Positions 45,401 through 58,600 of a stretch of 64,000 nucleotides of DNA are shown here, piece after piece; the first letter of the stretch is position 1, and every line of letters begins with the position of its first letter. The translations under genes were made by a program, and so were the position numbers. Origin of the DNA: Symsagittifera roscoffensis. Taxonomy: Eukaryota; Xenacoelomorpha; Acoela; Convolutidae. The DNA is taken from NCBI RefSeq assembly GCF_963678635.1, contig NC_087062.1, positions 35,368,052 to 35,432,051 of the forward strand. Direction: 5' to 3'. The notes below the pieces were generated by a model, which worked only from the letters and a program-made list of their open reading frames with translations, was not told where the DNA came from and made no database searches.

Positions 45401-46401
45401 GCAAAGCTCCATCTATTGGAACAGTATTTCCTGTTTTGTTTATAATTAAGTTTTAAATAGGATTTTTTAGATCCTAATTGCTTTTTTTTCTGGTCTCGTC
45501 TTCAAAGCGGTTCTTTTTTCGGAGAGTTTTTTCCTGGTTTGGTTCCTTTTTTACACTTGCCACAGCAAGTGTCTTGTGATTAAGAATTAGACTTTTTTCC
45601 CGTAAACGACCTTTCTTACAAATAGTCAATTTGCTTTATTATTATTGAAATTTAGCAACTTGCAAGTTCCTTCGCAATTGACATTGTGGTAACAAAAACT
45701 AAAAAACTACTTTTTTGAGGTTCAATGATCTCCGATTTTTCACCAGTTTAAAATCTATAATAAAACAACCGCAATTAGCGAGAGTTGTCAAATCAGTACA
45801 GTTTTTTTTTGCATTTTCTAGTAGTTTTTTTGTCTTTCGGCATTTTTTCTCAAAATTAACTTTGTTCTGAAAATTTTGTTTCTGATAGTCTTTTGAATGA
45901 TGAAATTTGTCTATGCTTTCTTCCAGCTATTTGCCATGCTACGTTTGTGATTTATTGCAAGTGGTTCAAACATCCTCTGCTCCTCTGAGTACAAAATTAC
46001 TACCGGTTCTTTTCACTAAGCTTATTTGAAAAGCAAAGTGTTCAAGCGCGTTTTTCTCGGGCTTTACTATGATGGTTTACTCGGTGCGTTCAGTTAATTG
46101 CTTAAGACATACACTAAGGTAAAAACTAAATAATACCCGAATACAAAATTCATCCCCACTTCGTGATTTGAAGAGTAAGGTAAAATTACAAGCCAAATCA
46201 AACATAATCTCCTCCTTGAATCATTCTTCAAATTTGTTTACGTTGTTACTCGTTAATCTGAATAGCTTTAACCTTTAAACCAGCTTTTTCTCGGAAAAAT
46301 ATATAATTTTTCAATGTTGCTTCTGAAAAAAAGGGATAAGACCGCCGTCATGAAAACAATGATGCGTTTATCTAAGGGCTTAGAAGTTAGAATCAAAAAT
46401 G
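42420..46401. repeat. Repeat family B, copy at the right end of the block
   Basis: This matches 27535-30722 at an offset of about 15685 through 46401, and also keeps the longer palindrome block present in copy 1. Similarity stops inside 'GAATCAAAAATG', where the retroelement integrase coding sequence begins on the opposite strand. Confidence 0.9.
44739..45020 (-). CDS. Repeat-borne ORF, 93 aa, second copy
   Basis: This is the counterpart of 29051-29299 with 11 extra upstream codons. The shared part differs at only about two residues. It ends at the same 'IIEKRKP' stop. No family was recognised. Confidence 0.25.
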   Translation of the reverse strand: MIYQLTHSDYYLLLTMRNKFFLSSLPDWKTKKIQCSEKKSIGYSERRFNLQSAQSYSKDAEENGEKTVQRFESGFRRGYIKNYRADIIEKRKP

Positions 46402-48150
46402 GAATTTGGATACCGCCGTCCTTTTTCTGGTACTTTTCCTTGATCCTGTCCCATCTTGATCTTCTGATTCCTGGCTAGAATATGATACGAGGCGTAAACT
46501 TCGCCCTCGCTCCCCTTTCTTTTTGGGCTGTTTTTCCCCTTGTCCTTCGTTACTGAAATTTGGGGCACTTCCCCCTTGTTCGGTGCTCATGGTTTGGAGC
46601 TCCGTGTCCACCCCCTTGGATGTTGGAATTCCGCTTCCTTCGGATAAGTTGGGTCTTTCCACTACGCCTTCTACATCTTTAGGCACCTTTGGTGCATTCA
46701 CTTCCACGTTCCGATCGGGTGCAGCTGTTGGGTTCCCTGCATATTTTGAAATTGTTATCGGCTCGTACTCCGAATCCGAGTCTGCCTCCTCCGCTGGTGA
46801 AATTTCTCGCGTTCTGTTTTCGGCCGTACTCTGTGTGCTTGTCCCCGCCGCCTGTTCGTTTAGTGCTCGTTTCAATTCCGCCCGACGTTTAAGCGCACTC
46901 ATGGCTGGGGGTGGTAGTGTTAGTTTGCTCGCAGTATTTGGCGCGTTGGTCTTGATGACTTTCTCAGCAACTCCACTTTTCCTAAGTAAAGAGCCATTTG
47001 CTAGAATTAGAATATGCTTAGATTCGCTAACTACCTTCTGGTTTATGGGTCTATACCTTTTATTGCTGTCCTTAAGTCGTTGGAACAAAAGCTCTGTTCG
47101 TTTACTTGGCTGTTTGGACTTGCCCCCCAAGGCCTGTTTCCCGCCAACCATTGGTGTTCCATCCGCCGCCGAAACTAGTTGATCCTGTGCCAGTCGTCTA
47201 GGGTTGTTCATGTGATCGACATCAAACTCAATGTCGTATCGTTCCTGCCAATCAGTTGCCATGGGTTGGGGAATCTTCTGATTTCTTGGGTCAGTAGAAT
47301 CCAAATAGGCAGATTTTTGTTTCAACACTCTGTCCCAATTTAGGTTTTGCAGGGTTGGCTTTTTCGTAAGATTTCGAAGGACCGTATTTGCTTCCCTGCC
47401 GTGATGAGCTTCAAACGGCGATATTTTGAGAGTAGCATTCGGAGCAAATCTCAGAGCACTCAAGGCTCGTTCTATCATTGATTCTAAATTTCCGCTATCT
47501 TTTTCTTTTGCGTAAGTTAAGACAAAGTTTTTCATGCTGCCAATGGTACGCTCAACACATCGGGTTGCGCGATGATCCTTCACGGGTGAATATATTATTT
47601 CTATTCCTTCGGAATTACAAAATGATTTAACTGCATTCGATGTGAAACTTGATCCTTGGTCCATAAAAATTTTCCTAGGGACACCATGTTGAGAATTGTA
47701 TTGTTAAATGAACTTAAGGACCTTATCGCTTTTATTATTCCCGCAGATCATTGCAGATGGCCAGCGTGAGAATCGATCAACCGCTACCAAAACATATTTA
47801 CTCGATTCATTTAAGTATCTAATCGGACCCCAAAAATCTAGCTGTAGACATTCATTCGGCTCCCGTGGTTCATAGACTTTCCCAACGTCACCTTTAGCGC
47901 ATAGTGGTTTAAAGCTTTTACCTGCATCCGTGCATTCCTTGCACCCATCCGCAGCTGCAACTAAACTCCGGTGGAGATAGGGAAACCAGACATCCCTTGC
48001 AGCCTCGAACATAATCGAGCGCCCGTGGTGAAAACAATGTAGACGATTCACTACTGCCTTTTTGAGTGGTATGGGGATGACGAGTCGTTCGTCCATCCAC
48101 AGGCAAATTTCCCGCACGTAAATGTGTAAATGTGTTAAAGTTGATCGAGG
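46393..48150 (-). pseudogene. Integrase portion of a gypsy-type pol, one in-frame stop
   Basis: Reading from 48150, a frame of about 149 codons ends in TAA at 47704-47706 and continues in the same frame for 436 more codons to 46393. The first part has an H-x4-H-type and C-x2-C zinc-binding region ('LHCFHHGRS', 'DGCKECTDAG') and the first catalytic Asp in 'LDFWGPI'. The second has the other Asp in 'DQGSSF' and, exactly 35 residues later, the Glu in 'VERTIGS', completing the D,D-35-E triad. About 250 residues of disordered, charged tail follow, ending at the junction with repeat family B. No RT/RNase H or LTR adjoins it, so it is a fragment. The triad is intact; the stop is the only disabling change seen inside it. 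Confidence 0.92.
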
Positions 48151-50980
48151 TTAGTTTTAGATTTTTTCTATTTTGGCCATGCTTACGTTATAAGTTACCA
48201 AAGTAGGTATAAGTTGATTATAAGTAACAATCAACGATTTTGCACGTTCTTCAAATATCGGGATAGAATTTACTTGCCGTGTTTGCTAAATGCGGCTTTA
48301 AACACATCACCACCCCACCCCCATACCCCAATGAGAGAAGGAAGATTTTAGGGGTGTGTGTTGCATATTTCGTTAAATAGTTCAAAAAATGTTCAAAAAG
48401 ATTAATCTATAATCAGAATAATTCAATGTTGAAAACACGATTGCTATCAGCAGCGAGATTGTTCTTTTGCCTATGGAAGAACAAAAAATGTAATTTTAGA
48501 AACGAAGTCGGAGAAGTCCTTTGACCTTCATCAGACAATTTTGGACCATGTTAATGTTGCTTTCAACTCCAGACTGAAAAAAATGAAAATTCCATAAACC
48601 ATTTGTTCCCGTTTTGAATTTGTAAGTAACTTGACTCGAGGATTGTCGTTGGACAATGATCTGTCTCATTTACAAAAGGGATATAATTGAGCGATAATTG
48701 GCCCATATCATGTTTTTAAAACATAATTTATACAGAACCACAGAACTGATTGCAGAACTCTGGGCAGAACTCTTTTATGTTTGGCTGCTCTATAGGGTAT
48801 CTGAAAATGTTTTTGGTTCAAAAGATTCAAACAAAAATTATAAGGTTCCGAAATGTTAAATTAACTCCACTTGCGCACAAAAAGCCCGTCACAATTTTTG
48901 AAAAGCAGAGCAAAATAAAAAAAATTTTCATCGCGCTGAAAAATTAATCCAAGCTCAGTTGCTGGCTTTAGTTCAGTAATTTGCATATCATATACAATTT
49001 AATCTTTTACAAAACATTCCCTTACAAAACAACCCAAAACATCAAAAAAATCTAAGAAAAGTGTTCAACACGAAACAGTCAAAAATCATTGAAGTTTTTA
49101 GGCCTCGAATTTTTGGCGCCGACAGAATTAATTTGGGTTTTGAAAACTGAAAATTGAGACCAACTGAAAATGAAAAAACTACAAAGTGAACAATTTGTGA
49201 AATTGAAAAGCTCGTGGTATAATGTTTAATTGGTTTCGACTTTTACTCTAAAGATCAAAGAATCGAATCTCCGTTGGCTTAAGAAAATTCAAAACCTTGT
49301 GTCTATCCATCATTTTGTCGGTTTAAAATTGACGCTTTCTCAATTGAATGTAGAAAATAAAAAATATCTCCTAATCAATCTTCAAGTGATTTTCGAAAGT
49401 TCAGATTTCCAAAATCATCTGGATCGTGGAAGTGGCAGTGATCTTTTACAATTTCAACGGAGTCCTCATTTGTCCTCACACGTCCAAGGCAATTGCTCTG
49501 TATGCATCGCCACGAAAGTGAGCAATCCGACATTTTTCGAGTTTTAAAATAAACATATCTTCAAAATTTAGTGCCCCAGATTTTGAATTAGCATGTTAAA
49601 TTTCCATCGATAAATATTGAAATGTGCTCCGATTGATTGTCACAAAGTGATCGCAAATTGAACAACTTGAGCAAACTGTCTTTTTTGAGCTGGGTTGAAT
49701 AAAAAATCTGTTTTTATTGTTTTTACTTTTATGTTTCGCGACCTATTAGTTTTTATTTTTATTGCTGCTGCTTTCTAAGTAGTTTTAAGTTCACTGCGAT
49801 ACTTTCTTTTTTTTACACCAGATAATGTTTTTTTTGCTCAAACTTCAAAAACAAATCACTTGTTATCATTTTTCTACAATTTATGGGCGTTTTAATATTG
49901 CTAATTTGATCAATTTGGGGTAGTTACCAAATAAAGGAAATTTTTGTTTTGATTTTTCTGCTTGTAGATACAGTTTTTGACATATACTTTTGTTCCAACT
50001 TTCGAAGAAAGTGAGGAATAAATATGCTCTTGTTTTCGTTTGTTAAGATCATTTTTCAAAAGATCTTGTCCTCTCCCCTAAATCAGCATGTCACAATTCT
50101 AGCCAAACTGCTCGTTTTGTACTTTAATGCTGCAATTGTAATCCACATTACTTAAATTAAACGTTATGAAAAATCTGGCTCTAAAAATAGTTTAAAATTG
50201 AAAGGAGGCAAGCTAATTTGTCTTTTTAATCCATACATTGTCGTTGCATTGGCTTTTATGGTTATGTGAAGGAGAAATGGTTACTAAATAAGATGTTTTG
50301 GGTCTCTTCCATAAGGGCCCCTGTTAAATTTGAATCCCAAGTATTTAAATCGGATGAAGTCATTGAAATTTTGATAACCTAAGATATTTTGAATCTCCAG
50401 AACCTAGCGGAATTTTCGGTTTCAGAAGCTTTTTCAAGTCCCATTAGCTTCTGAAAATTCCGTTTTACGATTTGGTATGCAGCTGAAAACATTTTGGTCG
50501 GGTTGGGCAGAAAAAATGGTAAATGGTTTTAACTAACAAAAAAGAATTTCTGAAAATTTTGTAGGATGCATAATTCAATCCCCCCAGTAAAGTAGAATTC
50601 AAATCTAATGATTAGAATTAGTCTCCTTTGTTTGTGCAAACAATTGCCATAATATCTGCCGGCCTGACCAATGAATTCAAATAAACATTTCCGAAAAAGA
50701 CAACAGGGTCGTACATGACCCTGGAGACGTAAATTAATAATAACTTTACAAATGAGTCATCAGTCACTAAGCTAGACAACTATTTATTTACTCATGATTT
50801 GTCATAATTTGTCTCAATTTAATCATGATTTGTCTCAATAAGGGTTTGCTGAAGTCACACACTTAGAAAAAAATCGAAAACTTGGATTTTTTGAAAAATA
50901 AAAAATAAAAAAGGAGGGTATGTATTCCAAATTAATCAACTGATATTTGTAACGCTACTGGAAATTTGTTTAAAACTTAC
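48151..50980. other. Intergenic, nothing firmly recognised
   Basis: AT-rich sequence without credible genes. ORFs such as 49230-49547 start with non-ATG codons and have low-complexity composition. No tandem repeats stand out. Confidence 0.6.
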
Positions 50981-50985
50981 AATAT

Positions 50986-51189
50986 TAATCGATTACAATC
51001 GACTAAAAAATTAATATTTTGTTTCGGAAACAGGTTTCATTTTCTTTCAAAAAATAATCGGTTATAATCGATTATATTTGGATTCTATTGCTTAGAAAAA
51101 ATCATAATATTTCGTTTTAGTCAATTATAATCGATTATTTTTGTAGATTTATAGAGACTGACAATGAAAATCCAATATAATCGATTATT
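50986..51189. repeat. Cluster of TAATCGATTA palindromes
   Basis: Four ATAATCGATTA-type sites start at about 50986, 51064, 51127 and 51178, with half-sites between (AATCGACT, AATCGGTTAT). Spacing is irregular, about 50-80 bases. The core is a perfect 10-base palindrome that could bind homeodomain or Cut-type factors, or be a simple repeat unit. Confidence 0.55.
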
Positions 51190-51308
51190 ATTCATTAAAC
51201 TTCTGTGCGGACTTGGTGAGGGGTTCGGTGGTGCTATAATTTCTTTGCTAGAGTGTGCGATGGAGAGATCTCTGTAAGCACCCAAATGTGATAGAGGAGA
51301 CCTTAAAG

Positions 51309-51435
51309 GAGCGGTGATGAAGTGGTTAAGTCTTCGCCTCTCAATCGAAAAGCCGGATGTTTGAGGCCCAGCATGGTCCGAGCTCCTTGCTTGAGGGTGA
51401 GGCAACATTACCCAGCCCAAAAAAAAGTAACCAAA
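51309..51435 (+). mobile_element. tRNA-derived SINE-like element
   Basis: The 5' part has an A-box-like TGATGAAGTGGTTAAG and, about 40 bases on, a B-box-like GTTTGAGGCCC. Between them is a CTCTCAATCG segment similar to a tRNA-Leu/Ser anticodon arm. A tRNA-unrelated body (GAGGGTGAGGCAACATTACC) follows, then an A-rich run (AAAAAAAAG). The stems do not form a proper tRNA. Related sequence may continue to about 51510. Confidence 0.6.
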
Positions 51436-54400
51436 AACAATTGCACGGGCACAACAGCGGCTCACAGTGATGAGCTGTACAGCTCGCATGCTGGTCCTTT
51501 CCCTTTTGGATAAATGTCCTAATTTCTAGTTTGCTCTTCTTACTTGCACGTCACGCTATTTCTAAGCATATACTGCAATTAAACGACACTTGGTCGTGTT
51601 CAAGATTTTTTCTTGAACATAATTAACCTGCCTCAATTTCGCTTGTTTATTGATATGTTGAAATCACCGAAGTAGTTTATTAAAAAATTTTGAGGCTTTC
51701 TTTTAAACGAGGGACACTGTTCGTTTTCTGAAACCCACACCCCCTCCACCGTATTACACTTTTACCCATTTTTTGGTTATAATCGGTGTTTTTGCTCCAC
51801 GTACAAATACGCACAAAAATGGCATTAAATGGTTTTTGCCAAAAAGTTGAATTATTCAGGAACCTGATCAAGTTCATCTTTAATCTCGTCGACATAAGTC
51901 GTTCGCTGTTCCCATAAATTATCAATGAGTCTGAAAGTTCAATTTTGAGTTTCATCACCTGCAAAAAGTAATATTAACAAATTATGCTGCAGCAAATTGA
52001 ACATCATATCAAATATAGCTGCTTAAATTTGTGATTTACAAAACAATGGCATCGAAACCAATAAGTGCGCAAATTTCTTTATCATAAATCAGGTGTTCAT
52101 TTTAAAAAGTCATCCAAAATTTATCTATTACATTAGTCCCTCGGGTGTGCATTAATATCCATTTATTTCCTTGCTGCATCGTTTGATTACTCCCGTTTTT
52201 GTTTTATTTTTTTTTGGCTCTGGTCACATCTCGTGTGCAAAGGGGACGTTTATTTTGATTTATAGTGACATTAAAGTCTTAGGCTTGATTTACATGCCTA
52301 GAGTGGCGTAATTTTGATTATTCTTGAAGTATTTTTATGAACAAAAAAGTAGCATCTGGTTGCATTTTTTTTGAAAATTAATTTGTTTGTTTTTGGCTTC
52401 ATAGGAAGGTTGTTTAACGAAACGTTCCAAACACCAAATGTGTCAATATTAAAGAAATTTCTCGACCTGAACAATTTTACAAATCAAAAAAATTGCACCA
52501 AATTTTTTAAATGGTTTATACTTCAAAAGTGTTTATTTAAAGGCTGCAAGTAGGTTTTTATGACTAGGTATTGCAGTCTTGGAATTAAATTGACCCGTTT
52601 TATGACCTTGAGTTGAATCTACTGTTTCACACCATATAGTCTTTTGGGACTTTTTTGAACATCCTTAAAACGGTCACTCCCTCTGAATCTTGATTAGCTT
52701 CATAGGGGTAGAACTTCGAGTGGGGACAACTGGTTTTTACCCTAGTTACTCCTTTCTTAGCTCAATCAGTATACGCACATTCATAATAGCCACTTTACAC
52801 GTTTTGAATTTTTAATTTTAATTCCGTTTACAACCCCCCTACATCTTCATAGAGGTGAGTTCGACCTCCCGTCCGCCCGCCCGCCCGCCCGCCCGCCCGC
52901 CAGTTGGTCTGGGGGTGTTAATACGTGGTGCCACGGGGGTATCACTAATCCACGGGAGATTTGTAGATTAAACTTGAAGCAACTGCTCATCCTAAATCAC
53001 ATCACGCCAGTTTACAATTCAGGCGCTGCTGCCGTATGGCGTTTTCATCTTTCTCTTTATTCCCCCTTTTTTCACCCCTTATCGTCAACGAGTGCGCCTA
53101 ATCAAATGCGGGGTTGCACAACAATATACGCCGCCTAATCAACCCTAACAGGTTAATAGGAAATTATAGTCAATAGAAGAAAAATTCAGACTCTGTGAAC
53201 AAAACATTTTAAAAAAGATAATTTTTGAAGGCATTGTTTTTCGTCAAAACAATTTTGTCGTAATATTTTGGACATCACTTTCAAACCACCACTCTGCCTT
53301 CTTACGTTCAGCCGATTCCCCTTTTCATAAGATAGACCGAAAACAAAAGTGGTTATTATAGTAATCGATAGTGAAAGCACTTTTGTTTTTACGATCAGTG
53401 CGGCCGCATTATTGGGTACCATAAAAACCGTGCGAATTCTGCGAGGGTCTTTTGTTGTGCAATATTGTTGATAACGGTTTTTAAATACCTTTCTCGCTTC
53501 AATATTCCTCACTTTTTCCAATTTTCTTACCCTTTTCACCAATCCGACGCTCGAGTGATCATTAAGTGAAATTATCTACACCATGGTAATGACCATTGTT
53601 TCTTTTCATCTGTTTCTTGCAGCCCTTGTAAGAGCAGTTCTATAGATTTGCATGCCTGAATTGTAATTTGTTCGAGAAAGTTGAAAAATCATACTTCCGC
53701 AAATACCCTGAAAAATATTACCGACCGATAATCAGCCTACAGTTCTCGTATTTTTTTCGTAGCACTGAAGTTCAAACATCGCAAACATCAAATGCAAATT
53801 TTCATTTATTTTTTTAACATGATTACATTGAAAATGGAAATTTTAAGTGCTCGAGTCCTGATGCATTTTGCATATAATTAGTCAATTTTGTAAAGTGAAA
53901 ATTTGACGGACGATCGATTTTCTACCATTAGAAAGAAGGGGTAAAACGATACAACCATCGGAATTTCATTATGCTCCTTTTTTGATTAATAAAATCCATT
54001 CTCATACATATGCGAATTACTGGTGTTTGATGTCAAATTTGAAACTTAATCCGACCCTCGATAAAAATCATCTCGTCTTTAAATAGGGGAGAGAAAAACC
54101 TATGAATGAGTGGCAACTTCGATGTGACAAAATTGGGAAAAACTACGCGTAGAAAGTTAATTATGCCTTCTTGACCTATACTCCATATTCAGAATTACCA
54201 TCTTCTCCTTGATTTTAGCACAAATTAGAACAATTCACTTTTTCTTTGTGAGCAAAAAAGTGTAAACTGGATTATGCAAATTCATTTTGAATCGACTGAT
54301 TTCTTAGCTAATTTTAAAGGACCGTTTGCTAGAAAATACTAATTTTGACAGTTTTTTTAACGGGCCGTTTGCTAGTAAAAAGTTTTGACAGTTTTTGAAA

Positions 54401-55347
54401 CGAATTTTGAGCTTTTTTGACAGTTTTTTGACAGTATTTAGTCGCATAAGTGGGCATAAAAATAAAATCGGAAACGTAAGGAATTTGAACCTCTAATTTT
54501 AAGATATAGAATTGTTCTTTCATAGTTCATGGCCATCATGAAAAGCAGTAGTAAAAACATCTTTTTGAAACTGAATTTGAAAACGAGGCAATATTGAAGT
54601 GTCTTCGTGATTATTTACATTTGACTGGTAATCGTTCCCAGCAGGGTTGGGGGATTAGATAATTAGTTGATTGAAGTCTACCTATTTGACTTCCTTTTCC
54701 TTCCTTTCAGCCGCTCCTCGATTCGATTCGATCATTGTCAATTTATCTTTACCCTTTAGGCCAAATTGACTGCAACCAACTGTCTCCGATTCACGTCTCC
54801 TCTGATCTCCTTTTCAATAGTTGCGTTGCTCAGTTTCATACAAGTTGACATTTTGCAGTATATTGAGGAAATAGCATTGCCCGACCCCACCCAAACCCCT
54901 CTTGTAGTTAACTTTAAAAAGTTATCTTTTAAAAACTCGTACTTTATGATCTCTTCGATTACCCCACCCCTATGATACCTAGTATAGAAAATCCCACGTA
55001 CACACGTATAAAAAATTAAGTCAATCGGTTAAGCATTTAAGCATTATACCCTCTTTAATTACCCCCCCCCCCTATTTAAAATTTTGACCTATTTTAACCC
55101 AACTTGCAATAGTTAAAGAGATTTTTTCAACCTTTTAATGTTTGCTTTTAAGTTATTAAGGATATATTGAGAAAAAATATTCCAAGCTTTTGAAGTTGAT
55201 TCAATTAATTTCAAAGAATTACCTGACCAAAAAAGTACCTTGTTGAAGCTTTTGTATCATACATTTTATCAATTGACCTTACTTTCAACATATTTGATCA
55301 CTTTCGTGAATTGATTTATCGAGCTTTTATCTAATTGAGCTAGAAAA
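51436..55347. other. Intergenic, upstream of the channel gene
   Basis: No gene is supported. The 118-codon minus frame at 53186-53542 starts with TTG and matches nothing recognised. Small features are a CCCG microsatellite at 52868-52902, TTTTGACAGTTTTT words repeated at about 54345-54435, and a run of ten C at 55063-55072. Nothing identifiable as a core promoter was found before 55348. Confidence 0.5.
52868..52902. repeat. CCCG tetranucleotide microsatellite
   Basis: About eight CCCG/GCCC units, strikingly GC-rich in an AT-rich region. Confidence 0.9.
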
Positions 55348-55604
55348 ATGTTCAGTTCAGCTCAACTCATTGCTTCTTTTCTAATTATATTTCGTTCGGT
55401 AAATTGCAACAATCTGTCGGATGAAATGTCGGAGCTTCTGGAGCGACTCGTGAACAATTACGACGCCAATCTGAGGCCCAATTTTGGGGGCAGACCGGTT
55501 AGGGTGCGAGTTTCTATGCACGTGGACAGTATTGGGCCCATTTCCGAAGTGAACATGAATTTCAGACTGGATATTTCCTTCAGACAGATTTGGAAAGATG
55601 CCAG
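55348..55604 (+). CDS. Channel exon 1: signal peptide and first strands
   Basis: The ATG at 55348 starts a hydrophobic leader '[15 protein letters not shown]' with likely cleavage after 'VNC'. Then '[16 protein letters not shown]', 'SEVNMNF' and 'FRQIWKDA' follow, the hallmark N-terminal segments of GABA-A-type subunits. The donor is CCAG|GTAAAA; the exon ends after the second base of an Arg codon. Confidence 0.92.
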
Positions 55605-58600
55605 GTAAAACTTTAAAATCCTCAGTTAGAGGCGAGGAATAGGCAGTTGCACGGGAGAATTATTGAGGAGATAGGGGAGTAGTCTTTGCGGAAATATTAA
55701 ACTTCATATTTGCGGAAATACGTCTTTGCGGAAAAATTAGTTCAAAAAGGCTTAGGAATTTCGCTTTGTTCAGACGACTAATCTGATTAGTGCTTCTTTG
55801 AGAAAGTTATCTTCTAATTCTTTTGGCTCATATGCACAAACATCAGTGGTAAAGTTATGATATCTCCTCTTTTTATGATATCTCGATATCTCAAAGAATG
55901 ATTTTAGAATTGGAGATAATCTTGAACTTGAACGTAACTGGAAACAATTCTCAATATTTCTTGTGTAGATGTTGTTTGGGGTAAGATAAGAAATTAAGGT
56001 TGCCATTTGCTGTGTACTTTGCTCAATTATGTCAACAAAGATATCGATACAAAAAAAACAAAGCATTCAAAGAGAAGACGAGTGGTTTTAGTTTTTAGGG
56101 GGGATACCGTTATTGGTTTTTTGCTCCCTCGAGTGTCTGAAAACTGATGGCTTCAGGTAATTGCTTTTCGGCACAAAATCAGCTATCACAGATAAAGTTA
56201 GCTTGCGACAAATGTTATACTTTAGTAAAAACCTTTTGGCTGTGATGCGGGTGCCAAAAAATTGACGTCGATGTCAAAAAATACTCAATGTCTTTATTAC
56301 ACTAGCAGTATCGAGAAAAAATTATTGATGTTGCTTTTGCGTTTATATACACACATTTATATCCTTTTATTAAATAGCGTTCAGACTGTGAAAGTATGAA
56401 TAGTTCGAACTTAATACGACCAATTAGCTTGTGTCAATTTGGCTTAGAACAATTTTGTAAATTAGAACAAAACTGCTTGTATCAGGGCAAGGCCTTGAAT
56501 GTCCCGATTGCCTTTGAAGGTCTATGGTGCATGAAAACATGAAAAACTAAATTTAAATAAATAAAACGAAAAAAAAAAACAATTAAAATTTGAGATTTTT
56601 TGAGAAAATCATTTCCCCACACGCCATATAAAGTACAAAGTAATAAATTTCGCTCCTAGTAACAAATCAACTATTGCAAAAAAGCTTCCTTCAACCAGTT
56701 TGGAAAGATTTCTAAGACAGATTAAATATCCGCTTACGCTCTAATAGCGCGGAGTATATCGCGCGTTAATTATCTCAATTTGGCCAAAATGGCAATCTTT
56801 GAACCCCATTAACTTCACAAAAAATGTTAATCACAGGTTAAATATTTTTTCAAATTTAAGGTGAACACAACAAAACCTCTTGAATGATATAAATAAATTC
56901 CGTCAAAAACGGCTAGTTAAAAGGTCAAAATTTGTCTGAAAAAAACCACCCCGACCACAAACACTCTGTTATTTTCGTTACGAAAGTCGGAAAAATTTTT
57001 TACCACGCAATATTAAGCTGTATTACGTTCTCAGCATAACAATTTTCACAGCGCGCATAAATTAATCCAAAATTATGGCCGAATTGGCCATTTTCAAGCC
57101 CCAGAACTTAACAAAAAAAACAAAGGTAGAAAATCATTTTTCTTTCAAGCTCAAAGAGTCGAAATCTTTAATGGGGTACGCGAGTTTTTTGAAAGAAACA
57201 ATTACTTCGATCGACCAAAATTGACCTAATAAAATAACGAACCCATACATAAATCTCCCGCAGCACTTCGAAATATGGGACAACAAGAGTGTTTGTATTA
57301 GAAAAAAAACCTGGAATCTTTGACTGCCCCGCAAAATACCTAAAGTAGTTTTACTCAATAAAAATAAAAACTCGAAAGAATATCAGAACTAATAAAAAAA
57401 TATCTTCTTTCATACTCTCAAAATCATATTCATTTTTTTGCATATCATCTCCAATAAAGGTAAGTAGTTTGCGCAAAAAAATTTAACTTTAAATTTCAAA
57501 TTGGCGGAAGATTTGCTCATTATCCAGACTAGTCCGATTAGTGAAAGCTTCTTTGAAAAAATTAATTTCTTCCATTTTTTTGGCTCATATTGAGTCATAT
57601 TTTTTGGCTCATATTTTTGGCCCATATGAATGGTAGATTTTTGGTGTCTCCACTTGTTAAAATCTTAAAAATCAAAGGTTAATTTCAAAGCTTGAGCTAA
57701 TCTTGAACGGCGTAACTGTAAACAATTTTAAATATTTTTATTTACAGGTTTCTTAAGTAGAAGTAATCAATATGTAGCAGCTATGACCATTCATCAGCAC
57801 TCAAACTTGATCCAAGAAAGATAAGAGACGTGATTTTTTTTCGAATTGATCACATTACGAGGCCAGACTGTGCACTGGATAGGCGCACAATTTTGTGTCA
57901 AAGCTTGAGCTAATCTTGAACGGCGTAACTGTAAACAATTTCCTGGATGTATGTTCCTGGATTCCAGAGACAAATCTTTAAACATGTTCCAAAAAGTAAA
58001 TGGATTCCACTTACAAAAATGTTCTGGATTCCGCGTACAAGTAGCTGTAACGTAAGTTTTGTCGGCACAATTGTGTTGTTGCGGGTTCTGCAATAAGCAA
58101 ATATAGCTAGTTGTTCTGGATTTCGCAACTGTAAGTGGTTTCGCAAAATGTAAGTGGAATCCGCAAAATGTATGTGGAATCCTCAAATATAAGTGGAAAT
58201 CTGAGCAAACAAAATGAGGATTCCACTTACAAATTGCGGATTCCACTTACAATTTTCTGATTCTTCCACCAACATTTTGCGGATTCCACTTACTATTTGA
58301 GGATTCTTCCACTAACAATTTGTGGATTCGACTTACAGTTGTGGATTCCACAACAGCTCAATTTAACGATACAAATGTCTTATCAATTGTTTGTGGATTC
58401 CGCAAAAACAGTTGCAGATTCCGCAAATTTGCCTGTTTTTGGAGCGATTATGAGCGGTACAATGTCTTAAGTATTTGTTTGTGGAATCCAAAACAGCAAA
58501 GAAGATCAAAGAAAAAAAATGTTGCGGATTCCGCGACAAATCTGATTTTGTTCTGCTGCGGAGTCCGTTTACAACGCCCAGAATGCACAGTTTGGCCTCG

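Noticed and set aside
46523-47182. 219-codon + strand ORF
   Set aside because: It is antisense to the integrase tail, which has a clear identity on the minus strand.
49230-49547. 105-codon + strand ORF in the intergenic region
   Set aside because: Non-ATG start and low-complexity composition; no homologue recognised.
51309-51395. Functional tRNA gene
   Set aside because: A- and B-box-like words are present, but acceptor and T stems do not pair, and an A-rich tail follows; a SINE-like element fits better.
51121-51489. 122-codon minus ORF across the SINE-like element
   Set aside because: It overlaps the tRNA-derived element and palindrome cluster on the other strand and resembles no protein.
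53186-53542. 118-codon minus-strand ORF
   Set aside because: It starts with TTG, matches no recognised family, and has no splice or repeat support.
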